A stretch of 64,000 nucleotides of DNA. Source: Steromphala cineraria. Its lineage: Eukaryota; Mollusca; Gastropoda; Trochida; Trochidae. This document shows positions 12,272 through 25,083 of the stretch, piece after piece (within the stretch, counting starts at the first letter, position 1; each line of letters starts with the position of its first letter). The stretch spans positions 45,189,227-45,253,226 of the forward strand of contig OU744732.1 of NCBI GenBank assembly GCA_916613615.1. Direction: 5' to 3'. The notes below the pieces were generated by a model, which searched no databases, was not told the DNA's origin, and saw only the letters and a list, made by a program, of their open reading frames with translations. The position numbers and the translations under genes are program-made.

Positions 12272-12603
12272 TTTGTATTGTTGTCGGAATCGAAGGAAGC
12301 CATCTGCGTGTGGCGCTGATTGACTCCTTAAACTTCTTATTTTGAATGAAATACTTTATCTAATTCAAACGATTTGGTCATCCCCCGTAAACATACGAAA
12401 ATAAAACATGTTAAATAACTTTCTTAAAGTTTTAATCTTAGTAAACAGCAGAATGCCAGCTCTGAAATTGCCAGTCGGGTGTATCAATGCGCGGTGGAGC
12501 GGCCTCAAAATAAGAGGACGTTCAATCCGAAATTGATCACGTTTGATTTTACAGGAGAACCAGTCAGAATCTAGTAATTATCACATTCATGGTAGAATCA
12601 TAA

Positions 12604-12952
12604 GTACCTACCTCGAATCACAACGAAGCCTTCCAACGAACAAATCCGTCAGCTAAGCCTTCAAACAGAAAGAGTTAACAACAACGAATGTCTATTTGTA
12701 CTAAGCCACAAGGGACAACTTAGTTATCACCACAGCCTTTGTAAAAGCACGTTGCCGAGGACTTAATTGATCCATCAGTCTTAGACAGAGACAATGACAA
12801 TAGGAAGACACAATCCAGAACTGGACATAGTTTGCCCAAGAGTCCCAAACACTGAGCAGTTTGTAGTGGTTATGTATAGTGCGCCAACTGTTGGACAGCC
12901 CAGTGGGAGTTGATGTCAAGTCTTTATTTAATTATTACCTGGCCTTTCGCTT
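12604..12952. repeat. Unclassified dispersed repeat, copy 2
   Basis: This is the second copy of the repeat at 4150-4512, in the same orientation and of similar length, with several indels. The 72-codon minus-strand frame here (12701-12919) shares only the middle part of its reading with copy 1. Confidence 0.65.
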
Positions 12953-13814
12953 GAAGTCGTTGTATAGGCTTTGTGTTTGATTCTAGTGTATACATCTTGG
13001 TTATACGTTTATTATTTACCATTTTAGACATTTGGGAAACTATTTTCTAGAGGTACAAAATGGTACAGCAAATATTAACACACTGTCCGGAACTGAACGC
13101 ATTGTGTTTCTTTTCATAGAAGTTGGTTGTAAAAGTAATTGTTTACAAAGGCCCAAGTCTGATATACATAATCAACTTAAACTGTCTTTTCCCGTGACAA
13201 TACAAGCAGATAACAAGATTATTATTGACAAGTTATGCAAAATGTAAAATATTCTTGACATGGTAGCATTATCAATTTATATTTCATTTTAACTCAATTT
13301 TGCATTCTAAATTTATGTATGTCTCTGAATACATGAAAAGTTTTGCTTTTTCTCATACAAAATATATACGAAATTTTCTGTTCTGTTGAATGTTTGAATG
13401 ATCAAATATTCAACAATATTCAAGTACCTTCAATATACTAGGACAGATATTGCAATTCATGCATAATTACCGATTATATATTCAAAATATTTTATTTCCA
13501 ACCTTTAATGCTTTTCCATTTATATCTCAAAAGAGAACAACACTTTCAACCGAAAGAAAACTGAAAGTCCATGGTGAAATATGAATATTTCAAAATCATA
13601 ACAAATTGTCTTGCACCGTTGCACGATATTTTTTCAGTTCAACTAAAACTCCAGCTTACCAAAATCAATGATTTATGTATTTATTTCAATTCAAATTGAG
13701 TGATTTCTTGTCAATTGAATATCAATGCAATTATTTCAGTTTGTCACTGTATATTTACAATTACATTCATCTTATGATTTTATCGTTGGTTTTCATCGAA
13801 ACCGAAGCGCATAG
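12953..13814. other. AT-rich non-coding DNA
   Basis: A 71-codon frame at 13032-13247 begins with TTG and has no recognisable domain or splice context. Nothing else was seen. Confidence 0.35.
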
Positions 13815-13918
13815 TGAGGAAGAAAGTTCATAGCTTCACGAGTGACGTAATGAGGAAGAAAGTTTATAGCTTCACGAGTAACGTAATGAGGAAGAAAGTT
13901 TATAGTTTCGCGTTGTCA
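13815..13918. repeat. 36-bp tandem repeat, about 2.8 units
   Basis: The unit begins TGAGGAAGAAAGTT and includes TAGCTTCACGAGT and ACGTAA. Units start at 13815, 13851 and 13887, a period of 36 bp, with a few substitutions between them. Confidence 0.8.
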
Positions 13919-14105
13919 CTTGCTAGAAATATTCAAATAAAACCACCGGATTTTGTCTTATAAGAACAGATACTCGATCAACATTTCATGACTTGATCTC
14001 TGGGGAGAAAATGTGAAACATCCTACTGCTGCCTCTTTATGTCATATAGTTGAATACAATATCGTGGTACACGTTACAGAATATTTTCCCTCTTCAAAGA
14101 CAGGT

Positions 14106-14300
14106 CTGCATGTCAAATAGTAATCTTTTATTTTCGAGGTACATCCCATTTCCTGTCTCGTTTTTACATATAGTTTCATATTATATCACTGAACACATTA
14201 GAATATATTTTAAGACACTTGTAACCCTCTGCAGGTCAAATAGTAATCTTTCCTTTTCGAGGTACATCTCATTTTCTGCCTCGTTATCATATATAGTTGG
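14106..14300. repeat. Local duplication with 123-bp offset
   Basis: The blocks near 14112 and 14235 both contain GTCAAATAGTAATCTTT, TTTTCGAGGTACATC and a following CATTT...CTGYCTCGTT section. They share about 70 bp each, separated by unrelated sequence. A plus-strand frame of 89 codons here comes from this duplication and shows no other support. Confidence 0.7.
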
Positions 14301-14319
14301 ATTCATCAGGTTCCTTTGA

Positions 14320-15938
14320 CAACCTAAGTAGCTCGTCCAGGTCCTGAGCGGTTATCGAGTTCCACCAATACATCATGCATGTGGGTACAAGTCTTCTGTA
14401 CATGTCATCCACATGGCAAAATGTCACACTAAACACAAATAAAGCAGTTATTTAGCGTGATAGTAACTGATAAACATGTTAGCTTATAGAGGTTGTGGTA
14501 AACATCATGTCACAACTGTTCCTCCAACGAGTAACAACATGTCAAGAGATGAGAATTAGTCTTCGGAAATGTAAGACATTGAAACCCAATATATGTACAC
14601 GTACTTGAAATTATGTGTATAGCATATCTTGGAGATGAAACTTATCTTATCTTTTTTATTATTATTTTTAATTACTGTAACCATATGCTATTTTTTTATA
14701 TTTATATATAAGTATATATTTAAGTAGTTGTCATAAAAGTAAATATTGGTATATATGAATATTTTATATAGTGTGATTCGTTTAAAAGGCCATCATGAGA
14801 AATCACTGAAAGCACATAAATCATAGCATTGAATAATTTGTTCTTGATTTATCAGTTACATTTGAGTGGTTTTCTCAAAATAATAATGTATAGACTAATC
14901 ATACTTAAAATGACAGGAACAATTTAATTAACTGTAAAATCAACTATAAATATACTTCACTGCACAAAACACAATGATTTTACGTTTCAAAATGAGATAG
15001 TTTTCAGCGTTTGAAAATATTGATTGTTGCCGTTAATCCTAATTAAAATAGTATAGATAAAACTTTGCAATTAGATATTTGATTTACAATTATATTCAAT
15101 ACAGATATTACATTTTAACGAATCTATTTATATGAGTCGTTTGTTGTTTGTCCTTTTTACAATTTCAATATTTTAAAGTTTCAAAGTTAGTTTTATTTTT
15201 TTTATTCAAATGAATATGCATAAAGGTAAGAATAACATTCAATATGTTTAAGAATTCCAAAAAATTAATTTATGTAAATGGACAAATTTCCTCTAAATCT
15301 ATGAGACATCGTTTCATTGCTACTGGTTGAAGTCACTTAGAGTATCTTGAACCATACACATTCAATTACCATTTTATGTGCATGTGATAATACAGACTGT
15401 ATCTATTAAATGAAAGTCTGGATGAGATATTCCAAAGCTACGTTGATGTATCCCTTATTGTCTCTCATTTAAAAGTTTGAAAGACTTCAATTCACTGAAA
15501 TAGGTTATCACAATACATCCAAAGACTTCCTTCCTTTAAATAACACCCTATAGGTAAATAACTACGTACATGCTTGTCGCGACACCGCCATTTTGTCCCA
15601 GGGGACATAACCCAATTATTCATACAATCATGTCCTCCCGTTAGTGAAAAACAAAGTGTTTTTATGATGGATTCAGTTAGTTCCCTTGGTAACATAAGAA
15701 TCTCCCGGACCCTTTGAGTCCGACAAAATTGCTCTTAGAAGTCTAGGGGCTAAGAACATGACCTTTCATAAGACATAAGACATAAGACATCAATTCCAAG
15801 CTAGATTCTCTGAATAGTAATTTTCATCTTAGACATTTTTCTTGTGAACTAATTTTTTTACATATTTAGGGAAGGTTGAGCAAGTTAAGGCATGCAATTA
15901 TTTCAGTGATATTGAATACATTGTTTACTTATTTGTGT
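14320..15938. other. AT-rich non-coding DNA
   Basis: It holds a short microsatellite of three ACATAAG units near 15771-15791. A minus-strand 67-codon frame at 15492-15695 lies in a GC-richer patch of unknown nature. No gene is supported. Confidence 0.35.
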
Positions 15939-16280
15939 CATTCTCTCCCGACAGATGTACATAAAGTCAAGTCAAGTAATGTTGATCGGACCTATGTTCT
16001 AATTCGTCGAGTTTGTGAGCTAGAATGGGATATTCTGATTTGAGGCAATCAAAGTTAGTTGTGGAATCATTGTCACTTAAGCTACTGCGTAATGGCAAAG
16101 GCATTGTGATGTGAACCATCCTTTCCATGAAGCATTGTCATTTGCTAAACAAATTTCAAATGGATTGTGGTGCAAATTTTTCGCCAGGGGAAATTGCCGG
16201 AATCCATGGATTTAATCTAATCGGAACAGAGATGGAATCAACATTTTTATGATTTGATCTACCTCTGTGAGGAGAGAATG
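15939..16280 (+). mobile_element. MITE of the CATTCTCTCC family, copy 1
   Basis: The element begins CATTCTCTCCCGACAGA and ends CTCTGTGAGGAGAGAATG, giving terminal inverted repeats of about 50 bp with mismatches. The interior (TTTGAGGCAATCAAAGTTAG, TTTCCATGAAGC, CGCCAGGGGAAATTGCCGGA) matches copies at 20161-20506, 22001-22325 and 30911-31180. It has no coding capacity and no clear target-site duplication, so the superfamily is not assigned. Confidence 0.75.
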
Positions 16281-17139
16281 TTTTAAGGTGGTTAAGTGCC
16301 TAAAACACATTTTCGATTAGAGTTGCATAAACTTATTAACGCATATTAATGATGTTTCGGAGAGTAACCATTAACAGTTGGACATAAGGAACTTAAAAAC
16401 ATAACATGACATTTTCGAGCTTAACCAACCGGAGATACTCTATGGCGATAGAATACAGAAAGTATAAGTAAAATTAGGATAACATTTTAAAACTATGACT
16501 TATGAAACTTTATTTCTTGCTTTCTCTTCATTGATTGATACATCAAAATATGTTTTCATATTTGTTTGAATAAATCTCTTTAAATCAATTGCCTAAATAT
16601 AAAATCTAACAAATTAAAAATAAAGGAAGTACATTTTGAAGGATGATGTTTTGTCTGATTAGGCAAAAATATTTTTAAAATTAATATTATGGTAAAAAAC
16701 GTTTAATTATTTCTTCTATAGAAACGTCCTTCAAATTGTTGCAGCTTGCAAAATAACTCTCATTCAACATCGTGATAATACAAAAACAAAAAAGGGTCCT
16801 TAGAAAGTAAGATCTTCCGCCTTCATTGACAAAGTCGTGATACTTCAAAAGCCCGACGTCTACTTAGAATTAACAAATGTATGACAATCTACTTCAGCTT
16901 TTATCCAATATGGGTCACCTGTAAGAAAAATGAGTGTCAGAGTGACATTCCACCGATATATTGCTTATAACAACATTCCCTTTAATCTGCAATAACACGT
17001 TATTGATATGAATAAAGTTATCTTACGAAAACGCAAATAAGTATTACAAATTGCTTGATAATGTTACTAAATGAAAAGAAGCAGTTCTAAACAAAAGTTC
17101 CATGTTCAGTTAATTATATAAGCAACGTGAACTATGATA
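16281..17139. other. AT-rich non-coding DNA
   Basis: No supportable feature was seen. Confidence 0.4.
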
Positions 17140-17141
17140 TT

Positions 17142-17192
17142 GTTGATGATGATGATTATAATAATAATGACGACGACGATGATGATGATAAA
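17142..17192. repeat. Trinucleotide microsatellite (GAT/AAT/GAC)
   Basis: Runs of GAT, ATA/AAT and GAC triplets follow each other with few interruptions. Confidence 0.85.
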
Positions 17193-17540
17193 AAGTATGA
17201 GGATATTTACTTAGCTTTGAAGCTCTTCGGTAAAAAAAAGGCCATTGTCGCTTGACTTTCAATAAGGCGGTGAATTGTTTATCACACAAGAAGATGTTTG
17301 GCATTAGCTGTGTGTATGCATAAGACTAAGTAAACACTTCAAGTTGCGTCAGCGATTGTACCTAGACATTAGCAATCTCGTTATATCTCATAAATAGTTG
17401 ATAAGGAGAAAGGATAAGACGTCAAAAACACATTAGGCTTTTACGCTAAGCACAAATCTAATGTCACGCCTTTCACCCAAATTACATACGAAATTTAACA
17501 TCTTATTCTTAATAATCTAATTTGATGTGAAGGTTCCGAC

Positions 17541-18415
17541 ATACCATCAATCATGTATGTACCATCCTATCCATCATTTATGTACAATCTATCCATCATA
17601 TATGTACCATCCTATCCATCATTTATGTACCATCCTATCCATCATTTATGTACCATATTATCCATCATTTATGTACCATCCTATCCATCATTTATGTACC
17701 ATCCTATCCATCATTTATGTACCATATTATCCATCATTTATGTACCATCCTATTCACCTATCCACCATTTATGTACCATCCTATCCACCATTTATGTACC
17801 ATCCTATCCACCATTTGTATACCATACTCTCCATCATTTATGTACCATACTATCCATCATTTATGTACTATCCTATCCATCATTTATGTACCATCCTATT
17901 CATCATTTATGTACCATACTATCCATCATTTAGGTATCCTTCTATCCATCATTTATGTACCATCCTATTCACCATTTATGTACCATCCTGTCCATCATTT
18001 ATGTACCATCCTATCCATCATGTATGTACCATCCTATCCATCTTTTATGTACCATACTATCCACCATTTATGTACCATCCTGTTCACCATTTATGTACCA
18101 TCCTGTCCATCATTTATGTACCATCCTATCCATCATGTATGTACCATCCTATCCATCATTTATGTACCATCCTATCCATCTTTTATGTACCATACTATCC
18201 ACCATTTATGTACCATCCTGTTCACCATTTATGTACCATCCTGTCCATCATTTATGTACCATCCTATCCATCATGTATGTACCATCCTATCCATCATTTA
18301 TGTACCATCCTGTCCATCATTTATGTACCATCCTATCCATCATGTATGTACCATCCTATCCATCATGTATGTACCATCCTATCCATCATTTATGTACCAT
18401 CCTATCCATCATTTA
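17541..18415. repeat. 23-bp satellite array, about 38 units
   Basis: The unit contains ATGTACCATCCTATCC and is 23 bp long. Variant positions recur (CATCATTT/CACCATTT/CATCTTTT/CATCATGT; CTAT/CTGT/CTGTTC). A block of six units recurs at 138 bp: the CTTTTATGTACCATACTATC variant is at about 18042 and again at 18180, indicating higher-order amplification. Because 23 is not a multiple of three and the unit lacks stops on the plus strand, all three plus frames stay open (for example 299 and 277 codons), each cycling through the same 23-residue pattern. These frames are not genes. Confidence 0.95.
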
Positions 18416-18774
18416 AACAACATTAGGGTTAACAAAGACACAATCGATAATTTATTTTCACAATGTTCAAATCCTGATTGAAATTTGTCAGTAATTTCAA
18501 TTACCTAAAATGGTGACAAAAATATCTCTACATATATTTTTACGCTTTGAGTAATAATTTGTTTATTTTACGCTAGCGACCAAAAAATTCAGGTCATGCA
18601 AAAAGAGGTAATGACCGAATCAATGGTCATTTATAGTTTAATTGATACCGTTTTGTTATGTGAGTTAATTATCAAATATTATTAACTACAATATTCCGAT
18701 ATTTACAATGTAAATGTTGTATATAATAAACTAAATTTCATACTTGCGTAAATATAGTTATCTTCCACCAGCGA

Positions 18775-18870
18775 CAAAAAATACAGGCGAGACAACAAGG
18801 TCCTGCAAAAAAAACAGGCGAGACAACGAGGTCATGCAAATAATATGGCGAGAGAACCAGAGGATGCAAT
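18775..18870. repeat. 30-31-bp tandem repeat, three units
   Basis: Three units share the pattern AGGCGAGACAACGAGGTCATGC. The GGCGAGA cores sit at about 18786, 18817 and 18847, and the third unit is more diverged. Confidence 0.7.
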
Positions 18871-20160
18871 TTTTTTATAAACGAGTCATGTTGGATAAGC
18901 GTGTCAGTGATACATAATGTGCTAATTTTGTTTATAAAACGCGTGGCAAATGTCCCGTATGTCTGCATATATGCATGGAGGGATCGGTACAAACACATGA
19001 TATATAAGACAAACGTGATTTAGATGCACATTTCGATTCCAGAATGCCATTTTTGGTTTCACTATTTTCATTGACATTTGCTGTTTTATCTCGTTAAGTT
19101 GAAAATATCAATGTAGTAGAACTTCATATTGGTAATTTGTTCAATACTGTATATACTACTACAGTTACGTAGTGCTAAATGATTTTCTCGTGCCCTTCGC
19201 CAATATTTTATGGCCGCTTCGCAAGATTTGCGGGGCAAGTTCAAACGGTTTCACATGAGAATTCTTTTCTTTTTTTCATTAAAAACGAAAACAGGCAATT
19301 CGAAGACGTCAATGTCATTTCTTGATGAATCTTAATTGGGATTTATATGAAATTAACATAAATAATGTACATGTATGCCCATATAAAAAGACAGATAGGT
19401 CTTTTAATTATATATTGTTATTCATCATGTCAATATATCAAACATGCTTGTGAAATAATCCAAAATATTTTTAATAGTCAAATAGAAGTGGTTTTAAGTT
19501 TCATTTCATCTCTAAGCTCATTTCATCCTTACATTGCTTCAAGATACCAAATATTTAAAGGTTAACTACTCTGTTATTGTAGATGTTTGGATAACTTTTA
19601 ATTACTTTTCTGAAAGTCACGTAATTATAGGTATAAGTATGAATTTAACATTAAAATAAATACTTCATGCCCTTTTTAAAAGGAAGTCTATATTCGATAC
19701 AATTAACTAACGAGTTTGCCTATTTTTCATTCCTTATCATGAAAACATCTGAATGACCTTTATTGTTTTTAAATGCTTATCGTGATAATATACACTACTC
19801 GAAGGAACACTTTAGTAGTATTTATAATTTGCAACACACGTTAATACTTGAACCTCCAACAGGAAATTATTTGTTGGAGGTTAGTTCATACCCATATGCA
19901 TACATGATATGGGGGCTTCTCATTTTTAAACTTTAAGGATGTTTTTGAAAATTTAATTTAATTTAGAATTTTGGAATCTCTGTTAGAAAATTACTTTATT
20001 AAGCTTTCCACTAAATAATCACTTCGAAAGCATCAACAAAAGCATCCATGACATGTCGGCATCCTTTAAGCTGAACCATTTGACATCATGTGACTTCCTT
20101 TTTTTACCCCCGCTTTCTTTCTCACACCGAAGCTCAATATAGAACTAAATCGCTTTCAGT
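18871..20160. other. AT-rich non-coding DNA
   Basis: No gene is supported. A short perfect hairpin (AACCTCCAAC with GTTGGAGGTT, 19851-19882) stands out from the AT-rich background. Confidence 0.35.
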
Positions 20161-20506
20161 CATTCTCTCCCCACAGAGGCAGATCAAGTCATGTTGATTT
20201 AGCCTCTGTTCTATTAAGACGAGTTTGTGAAATAGAATGGGAGATGCCTGATTGGAGGCAGTCAAAATTAGTTGTGCAATCAGCGACGCTGTTCTTAAAT
20301 CATCATTTTGGCTACTGAAACAAGGCAAATGCATTGTGATATGAACCACCCTTTCCATGCGAGAAGCGTTGTCATTTGATAAAGAAATTCAAATGTATTG
20401 AGATGAAAGTTTTTTCCGCCAGGGGAAACTGCCGGAACCCACGGATTTCTGCGTAATGGAACAGAGGCTAAATCAACATGACTTGATCATATTTCTGAGA
20501 TCAATG
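20161..20506 (+). mobile_element. MITE of the CATTCTCTCC family, copy 2
   Basis: It begins CATTCTCTCCCCACAGAGGC and has a subterminal GATTTAGCCTCTGTTCTA matched near the right end by AACAGAGGCTAAATC. The outermost right end is degenerate. The interior CGACGCTGTTCTTAAATC, AAGCGTTGTCATTTG and CGCCAGGGGAAACTGCCGGA are shared with the other copies. Confidence 0.75.
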
Positions 20507-20963
20507 TCGAATGAAAGAAATTGCATCTGGAAACACGTTATAGGCGATATGCACCAAAAGAATAGGTTGTTGAAATGTTTATATTTCGGGATCAACATGC
20601 CGGTTGGAAAGTCTTGTTATATATAGTATATGAGCACTGCCCATGCATCAAGTGCTTGTGGTGCTATCAAGATCAATGACATCTGCTAATCCCAAGCTGT
20701 GTTAAAGATGCTATATCATAGTGCAATAATTTTTTAAGTATTTTTAATGTATACGTTGTATTTTTAGAAAAATTTAGCGACCAACCTTGAGAAAATCGGA
20801 CCAAAATTCATCAAATAGGAGATAATTTACCAAATAATACCGAAACGGCAGTCGACATAAGGGCGAATCAAGTGTGGCCATTTCACAACTTCCGGTTTCT
20901 AAATGTACGCTTGAAAACCGTCTTTGTCGCGCTCAACTAGATTTTATATTCTTTTTCTCCAAA

Positions 20964-21212
20964 TTAGGTATTTGTTGCTGTCAAAGTTGATACCCATCTA
21001 ACGCAATTACGGTAGTTGAGACACGGTGTAAATCCTACAAGCATAATGATTACGTCACCGAAAGCGGGTTCGTAAAAAGGCATGCCCTTTCTACGAGGGT
21101 ACTGTGCTTGAAGCGTCGAAATAAGTATGTTATTGTTGATTACACAATCTAAATATGATATCAAAATTTCGACGAAAGATTTTTCTACAAAGTGATGTAT
21201 TTCATTTCTCAA
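20964..21212 (-). CDS. 82-codon open frame, unidentified, doubtful
   Basis: The minus strand is open from 21212 (TTG; an in-frame TAG lies just upstream) to a TAA at 20964-20966. The second half reads RRKGMPFYEPAFGDVIIMLV and onward. Composition is more protein-like than most frames here and the DNA is GC-richer. There is no ATG until the middle, and no family is recognised. It may be part of a repeat or a decayed exon. Confidence 0.2.
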   Translation of the reverse strand: MRNEIHHFVEKSFVEILISYLDCVINNNILISTLQAQYPRRKGMPFYEPAFGDVIIMLVGFTPCLNYRNCVRWVSTLTATNT

Positions 21213-22000
21213 TAGCTAAGTTTCATCCTGAACCGCTTGCAAGTATGATACAGCATCTTTAATAGTGCAAGGTGTAAACATATTTTTTGGGGAAACGGTC
21301 ATTCTTCTTATGTGCTGCAAAACTGTTGAACGAGCTACCGAAAAAAGTACAGAACATAAACTGACTTGAAATGTTTCAAACACTATCTAGCGCTTTGATA
21401 GGGCACTTGCTTTTCGGATTTCAGCGCTTGATAAATTATGTACATATTGCTTTCTCTATTACAAACTACATCTTAGAATGTCAGTGTACCACAAACCATG
21501 TCAACATCAAGTTTCAAAGGAAGGTACTAAGAAATCACAAGTATTTAGAAATTTAAAAAAATCTAAATAAATTATTAAACATTTATAACATTTGGGAGGA
21601 AGCTCAACTGCACAAAAACATATTCTCCGGAGGCAAAAAATCCAAAATATCGTGTTTGTAACAAATCACATCGACGTCTGTTAAATTGGCGTTCAGAAAC
21701 GGTCAGTTCTTTTGATACAAAGCTGACATATGGAAAGACACTGTATTGAGGAGTTGTTGATTAATGCTTGTCATACAATTATCGTATAGACTATGAAAAA
21801 TGGTGTGTTTGTGTCTGATGAGGCAACAGCCAAAAATGGAACATTGAACAAAGATTGGTTCTGTTTGTAGTACAAACGGCTATTTAACATTATTTCTTTG
21901 TTCTAGTTGTCCGTTATAATTAAATGGCAATCCGTTAGATTTGTCAAACCGAAATTAATTTTTGTTTCGATTCGCTTTCAATAAATGACATGTAAAGATT

Positions 22001-22325
22001 ATTCTCTCCCCACAGAGACTGATCAAGTAATGAAATGTTGATCGAGTCTCTGTTCTATTTATCCGGGTTTGTTTGCCTGATCGGAGGCAATCAAAGTTAG
22101 TTTTACAATCAGCGACGCTGTCATAAATTCATAATGTTGTCAACTGAATCATGGCAAATGCATTATGATAGGGACCTTTCCATGCAAGAAACGTTGTCAT
22201 GTGCTAAAAAAAAGTTCGATTGGTTTTATTGTGCAAATCTTTCCCTCCAAGAAAACATGTGGTCTAATTAGAACAGAGGGGGTATCAACATATTATGACT
22301 GACCTTTTTCTGCAGGAACAGAATG
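22001..22325 (+). mobile_element. MITE of the CATTCTCTCC family, copy 3
   Basis: It begins ATTCTCTCCCCACAGAGAC and ends in a degenerate form near GCAGGAACAGAATG. It keeps AGTCTCTGTTCTATT, the CGACGCTGTCATAAATTC block and the TAATTAGAACAGAGG right-end motif. It belongs to duplication unit 1, and its paralogue is at 30911-31180. Confidence 0.7.
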
Positions 22326-23805
22326 GTAAAGATAGGTACATTTTAATGTATGATGAAATAAAAACTCTCGTATCACGTACGTGGAAAGGGTACACCCTGT
22401 TATATCAACGTATATGTATCCGCCAAACTCACGGACAACTCTTTAATAACAAACAACCTATAATACTTACTGCATGGTTTAAATTTCGGTTTATCAATAA
22501 ATGTAAAAATATTTGTTTTCCACTCGGCAATTTTCTCTCTATTCTTCTAACACTTATGCCGTAGTACATAAAATATATGGGATGTTGATTTATTTGTAAA
22601 TATAATATTAAAACATCATTACGCATTGTGATCGACAAGTTACACAGAATGTACAATTAACAACATAACATTGTGTTTGATGCATCAATCATCTGTAGGG
22701 ATTTCTATTCCTAATACCAACTAAACCCTAAAAGGGAATGTCCATAAGCTCTAAGCAGTATGTACGTAAAAAGCAATGAGGATTCAAGACTCTTTACGCG
22801 ACGTCCATCCCACCATTCAGACATGTTGATGCATTGTTTTCAAAAAGCTTTTTTATTGGCAGCACTAACAAAGTTAGTGTAGTTTGACAAAATACATTTT
22901 AACAATTTTGCTTTTACTCATCCATTAGTAGCACATTATTGAAATTTATTCATATATGCAAAATACGTCAGTAATAATCTTAACATAATAACATATGGTA
23001 AAACGTATTCCAAAAATGAAATTATTCGTTTAATACATATGTAATGCAAACGATGTTATTGTGTTGGTGTGGCTTTGTAATAAATATAAAAACACATGAT
23101 AAAAATAATTTCAAATTGAATTGAACTTTCTTCGTTAAATGCATATGTTAAGCAAACGCTTATGTAGTTTTTACTTCGCGAAGACGCTGAATGCTACTAC
23201 ATGTTATTGTTAACAAAATTTAAGAAATATGATTGAAAAGAGATTCTCCAAACTTAAGGTGTTGGTATGTTTTTGTTCAGATATGCTGCATTGTATGACA
23301 ATAAGATATCATAATCATTCATAGAAGGTGTTACAGTAAACAGTTAAAAACGATAGTTTTTAATAAGTAATTATTGAAGTTTTAATATATTTGCTGAAAA
23401 TATCCCCAACGGATACTGAAAATATGGAATGTTTTCCCTTTGAAATTACGTGCATTCTGTGAAAGATAACATTTCTGTTTATATGTCAAATTTAAATACA
23501 GAAAGATTACAGAGCAGTTTCTCAACTTTTATAACAAAGTTATTCCCAATATTTTACCGCATTAATAAACACAATTCTACAAACGTTTGACAATTTCATT
23601 CAAGAGAATGGATAACAATATTATAAATCACTTACTGCTACAGTTGAAAAATATAAAACGCTTGAAAAGGTGAGATGTAGCATATCACAGAAAATCAATT
23701 ACTCATAAGTCACATACACATTTACCACCACTGTACTGATTTAAGGGAGGTGTCACTTAACCAGGAGTTACTATGGACTTTTAATATATTTTATAGAGAT
23801 TATTA

Positions 23806-24056
23806 CCCAAGGAAGTGTGTCATGTGATTTCAACGAAACGAGTTTGAATTGTTTTATTACCCGAGCGATAGCGAGGGTTTTATACAACTTTGCACGAGTT
23901 TTAGCAAAGGTCATATGACACAGCTCCGAGGATGATGACTTCTTTATTACCGATTCCAGTCCATCTTATCCTCTTAGAAATATCCAGAAAACGACCTGAT
24001 TTCTTTGCGGCGGCCGGCTACAGTGACATCACAAACAATTATTTAATGATGTCACA
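23806..24056. repeat. Dispersed inverted-repeat element with paired CRE-like sites
   Basis: AGGAAGTGTGTCATGTGA near the left is mirrored by TCATATGACACAGCTCCGAGG about 105 bp later, enclosing ACCCGAGCGATAGCGAGGG. The following section holds TGACATCA at 24024-24031 and TGATGTCA at 24047-24054, 23 bp apart, after a CGGCGGCCGGC patch. The same layout occurs in unit 2 at 33052-33307, where the first site is the perfect TGACGTCA. Confidence 0.65.
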
Positions 24057-24083
24057 GACAAAAATATACGGAACGCCGCGCTA

Positions 24084-24584
24084 CAACAATCGCATCCTCG
24101 ATAATCCAGCGATTTCATTCCGATAAATCTACACTACAAGCCCTGGAAAACTTTACGGGGTTTTACCCCAAATCCAATTACCTCCCTTTGCAATGACTCA
24201 GCTAAACGCTTGCTTTCTAACAACCAATAAGATCAATTCTAAAACCAGCTTTCTATCTCTCACTATGCCTTTCATTCCGCCTTTTCTCTCGTTCTTTCGA
24301 TCCCTTTCTCCCTGATCTGTCTTCTCTTTTTGGATGGCAATATCCACGTGTCAAAAAGCTGAAAAATTGCTGATAACACGTTAAACCCCAACTCACTCCC
24401 TCACTTGATGTCGTGAACGGTCGAGTAATTTACGCACTTGGTGTCTGCGTTTCGTTTCTGATTGGATAACATGTATGTAAAGGGAGGTAAATGGATTTGA
24501 GGTAAAACCCCGTAAAGTTTTCCAGGGCTTGTAGTGTAGATTTATCGGAACAAAAGTGCTGGATTATCGAGGATGCAACAATCG
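24084..24584. mobile_element. Mutator-like MITE with 9-bp target duplication and known empty site
   Basis: The element at 24093-24575 (483 bp) begins CATCCTCGATAATCCAGC and ends with its exact complement. The terminal inverted repeats extend to about 97 bp with a few mismatches, passing through TACACTACAAGCCCTGG. It is flanked by CAACAATCG at 24084-24092 and 24576-24584. The paralogous place in unit 2 (about 33332) has a single AACAATCG joined directly to TTGCTAGG and no element, so the insertion is precisely delimited. Long terminal repeats plus a 9-bp duplication fit MULE elements. There is no transposase. Confidence 0.9.
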
Positions 24585-25083
24585 TTGCTAGGCAAAAATG
24601 ATATGTGCACATGTGCACAAATGGAAAATATGACACTGATCATGAATCACCATATAGGTAATAAAGAGTTAAACAAGCTAATCACAGCACATATTTTACA
24701 TATCTTATTAATATGCCTTTGTATAGAGAAGTCATCCTGACACATTATGAACAGAAAACAGTAAAATATTACATAAAAAGACAATTGTATCAGTTAAAGA
24801 TAATATAAAAACTAAAGTATGACTCAAGTCACATAAACGTTTTGATCTTTTGATTCAGATTTTGATCTGATGAGTTATGAATGTTCGAAAAGATTGTAGA
24901 ATACTAGACAATTAGGAAATGAAACAGGATCATTGTTTTGTCCTCAGTTAATATTCATTTTTGAAATTTGTTTGTGCTAAGCATCTAAAGCAGTTGGTGC
25001 CACAGTGCAGATCCACTTAAAGCGCCCTTTTGCCATTTAAAGTATGAGTGTCAAGCTAGCAAAGACTCCCTTTTTGTATCGTC

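Noticed and set aside
17541..18415. Regularly spaced repeats as a possible CRISPR array
   Set aside because: Units are directly adjacent with no unique spacers, in eukaryotic-type DNA with no associated genes.
17527..18481. Long plus-strand open frames of 299, 277, 153 and 126 codons
   Set aside because: They are one 23-bp satellite read in three frames. The unit has no stop codon and its length is not a multiple of three.
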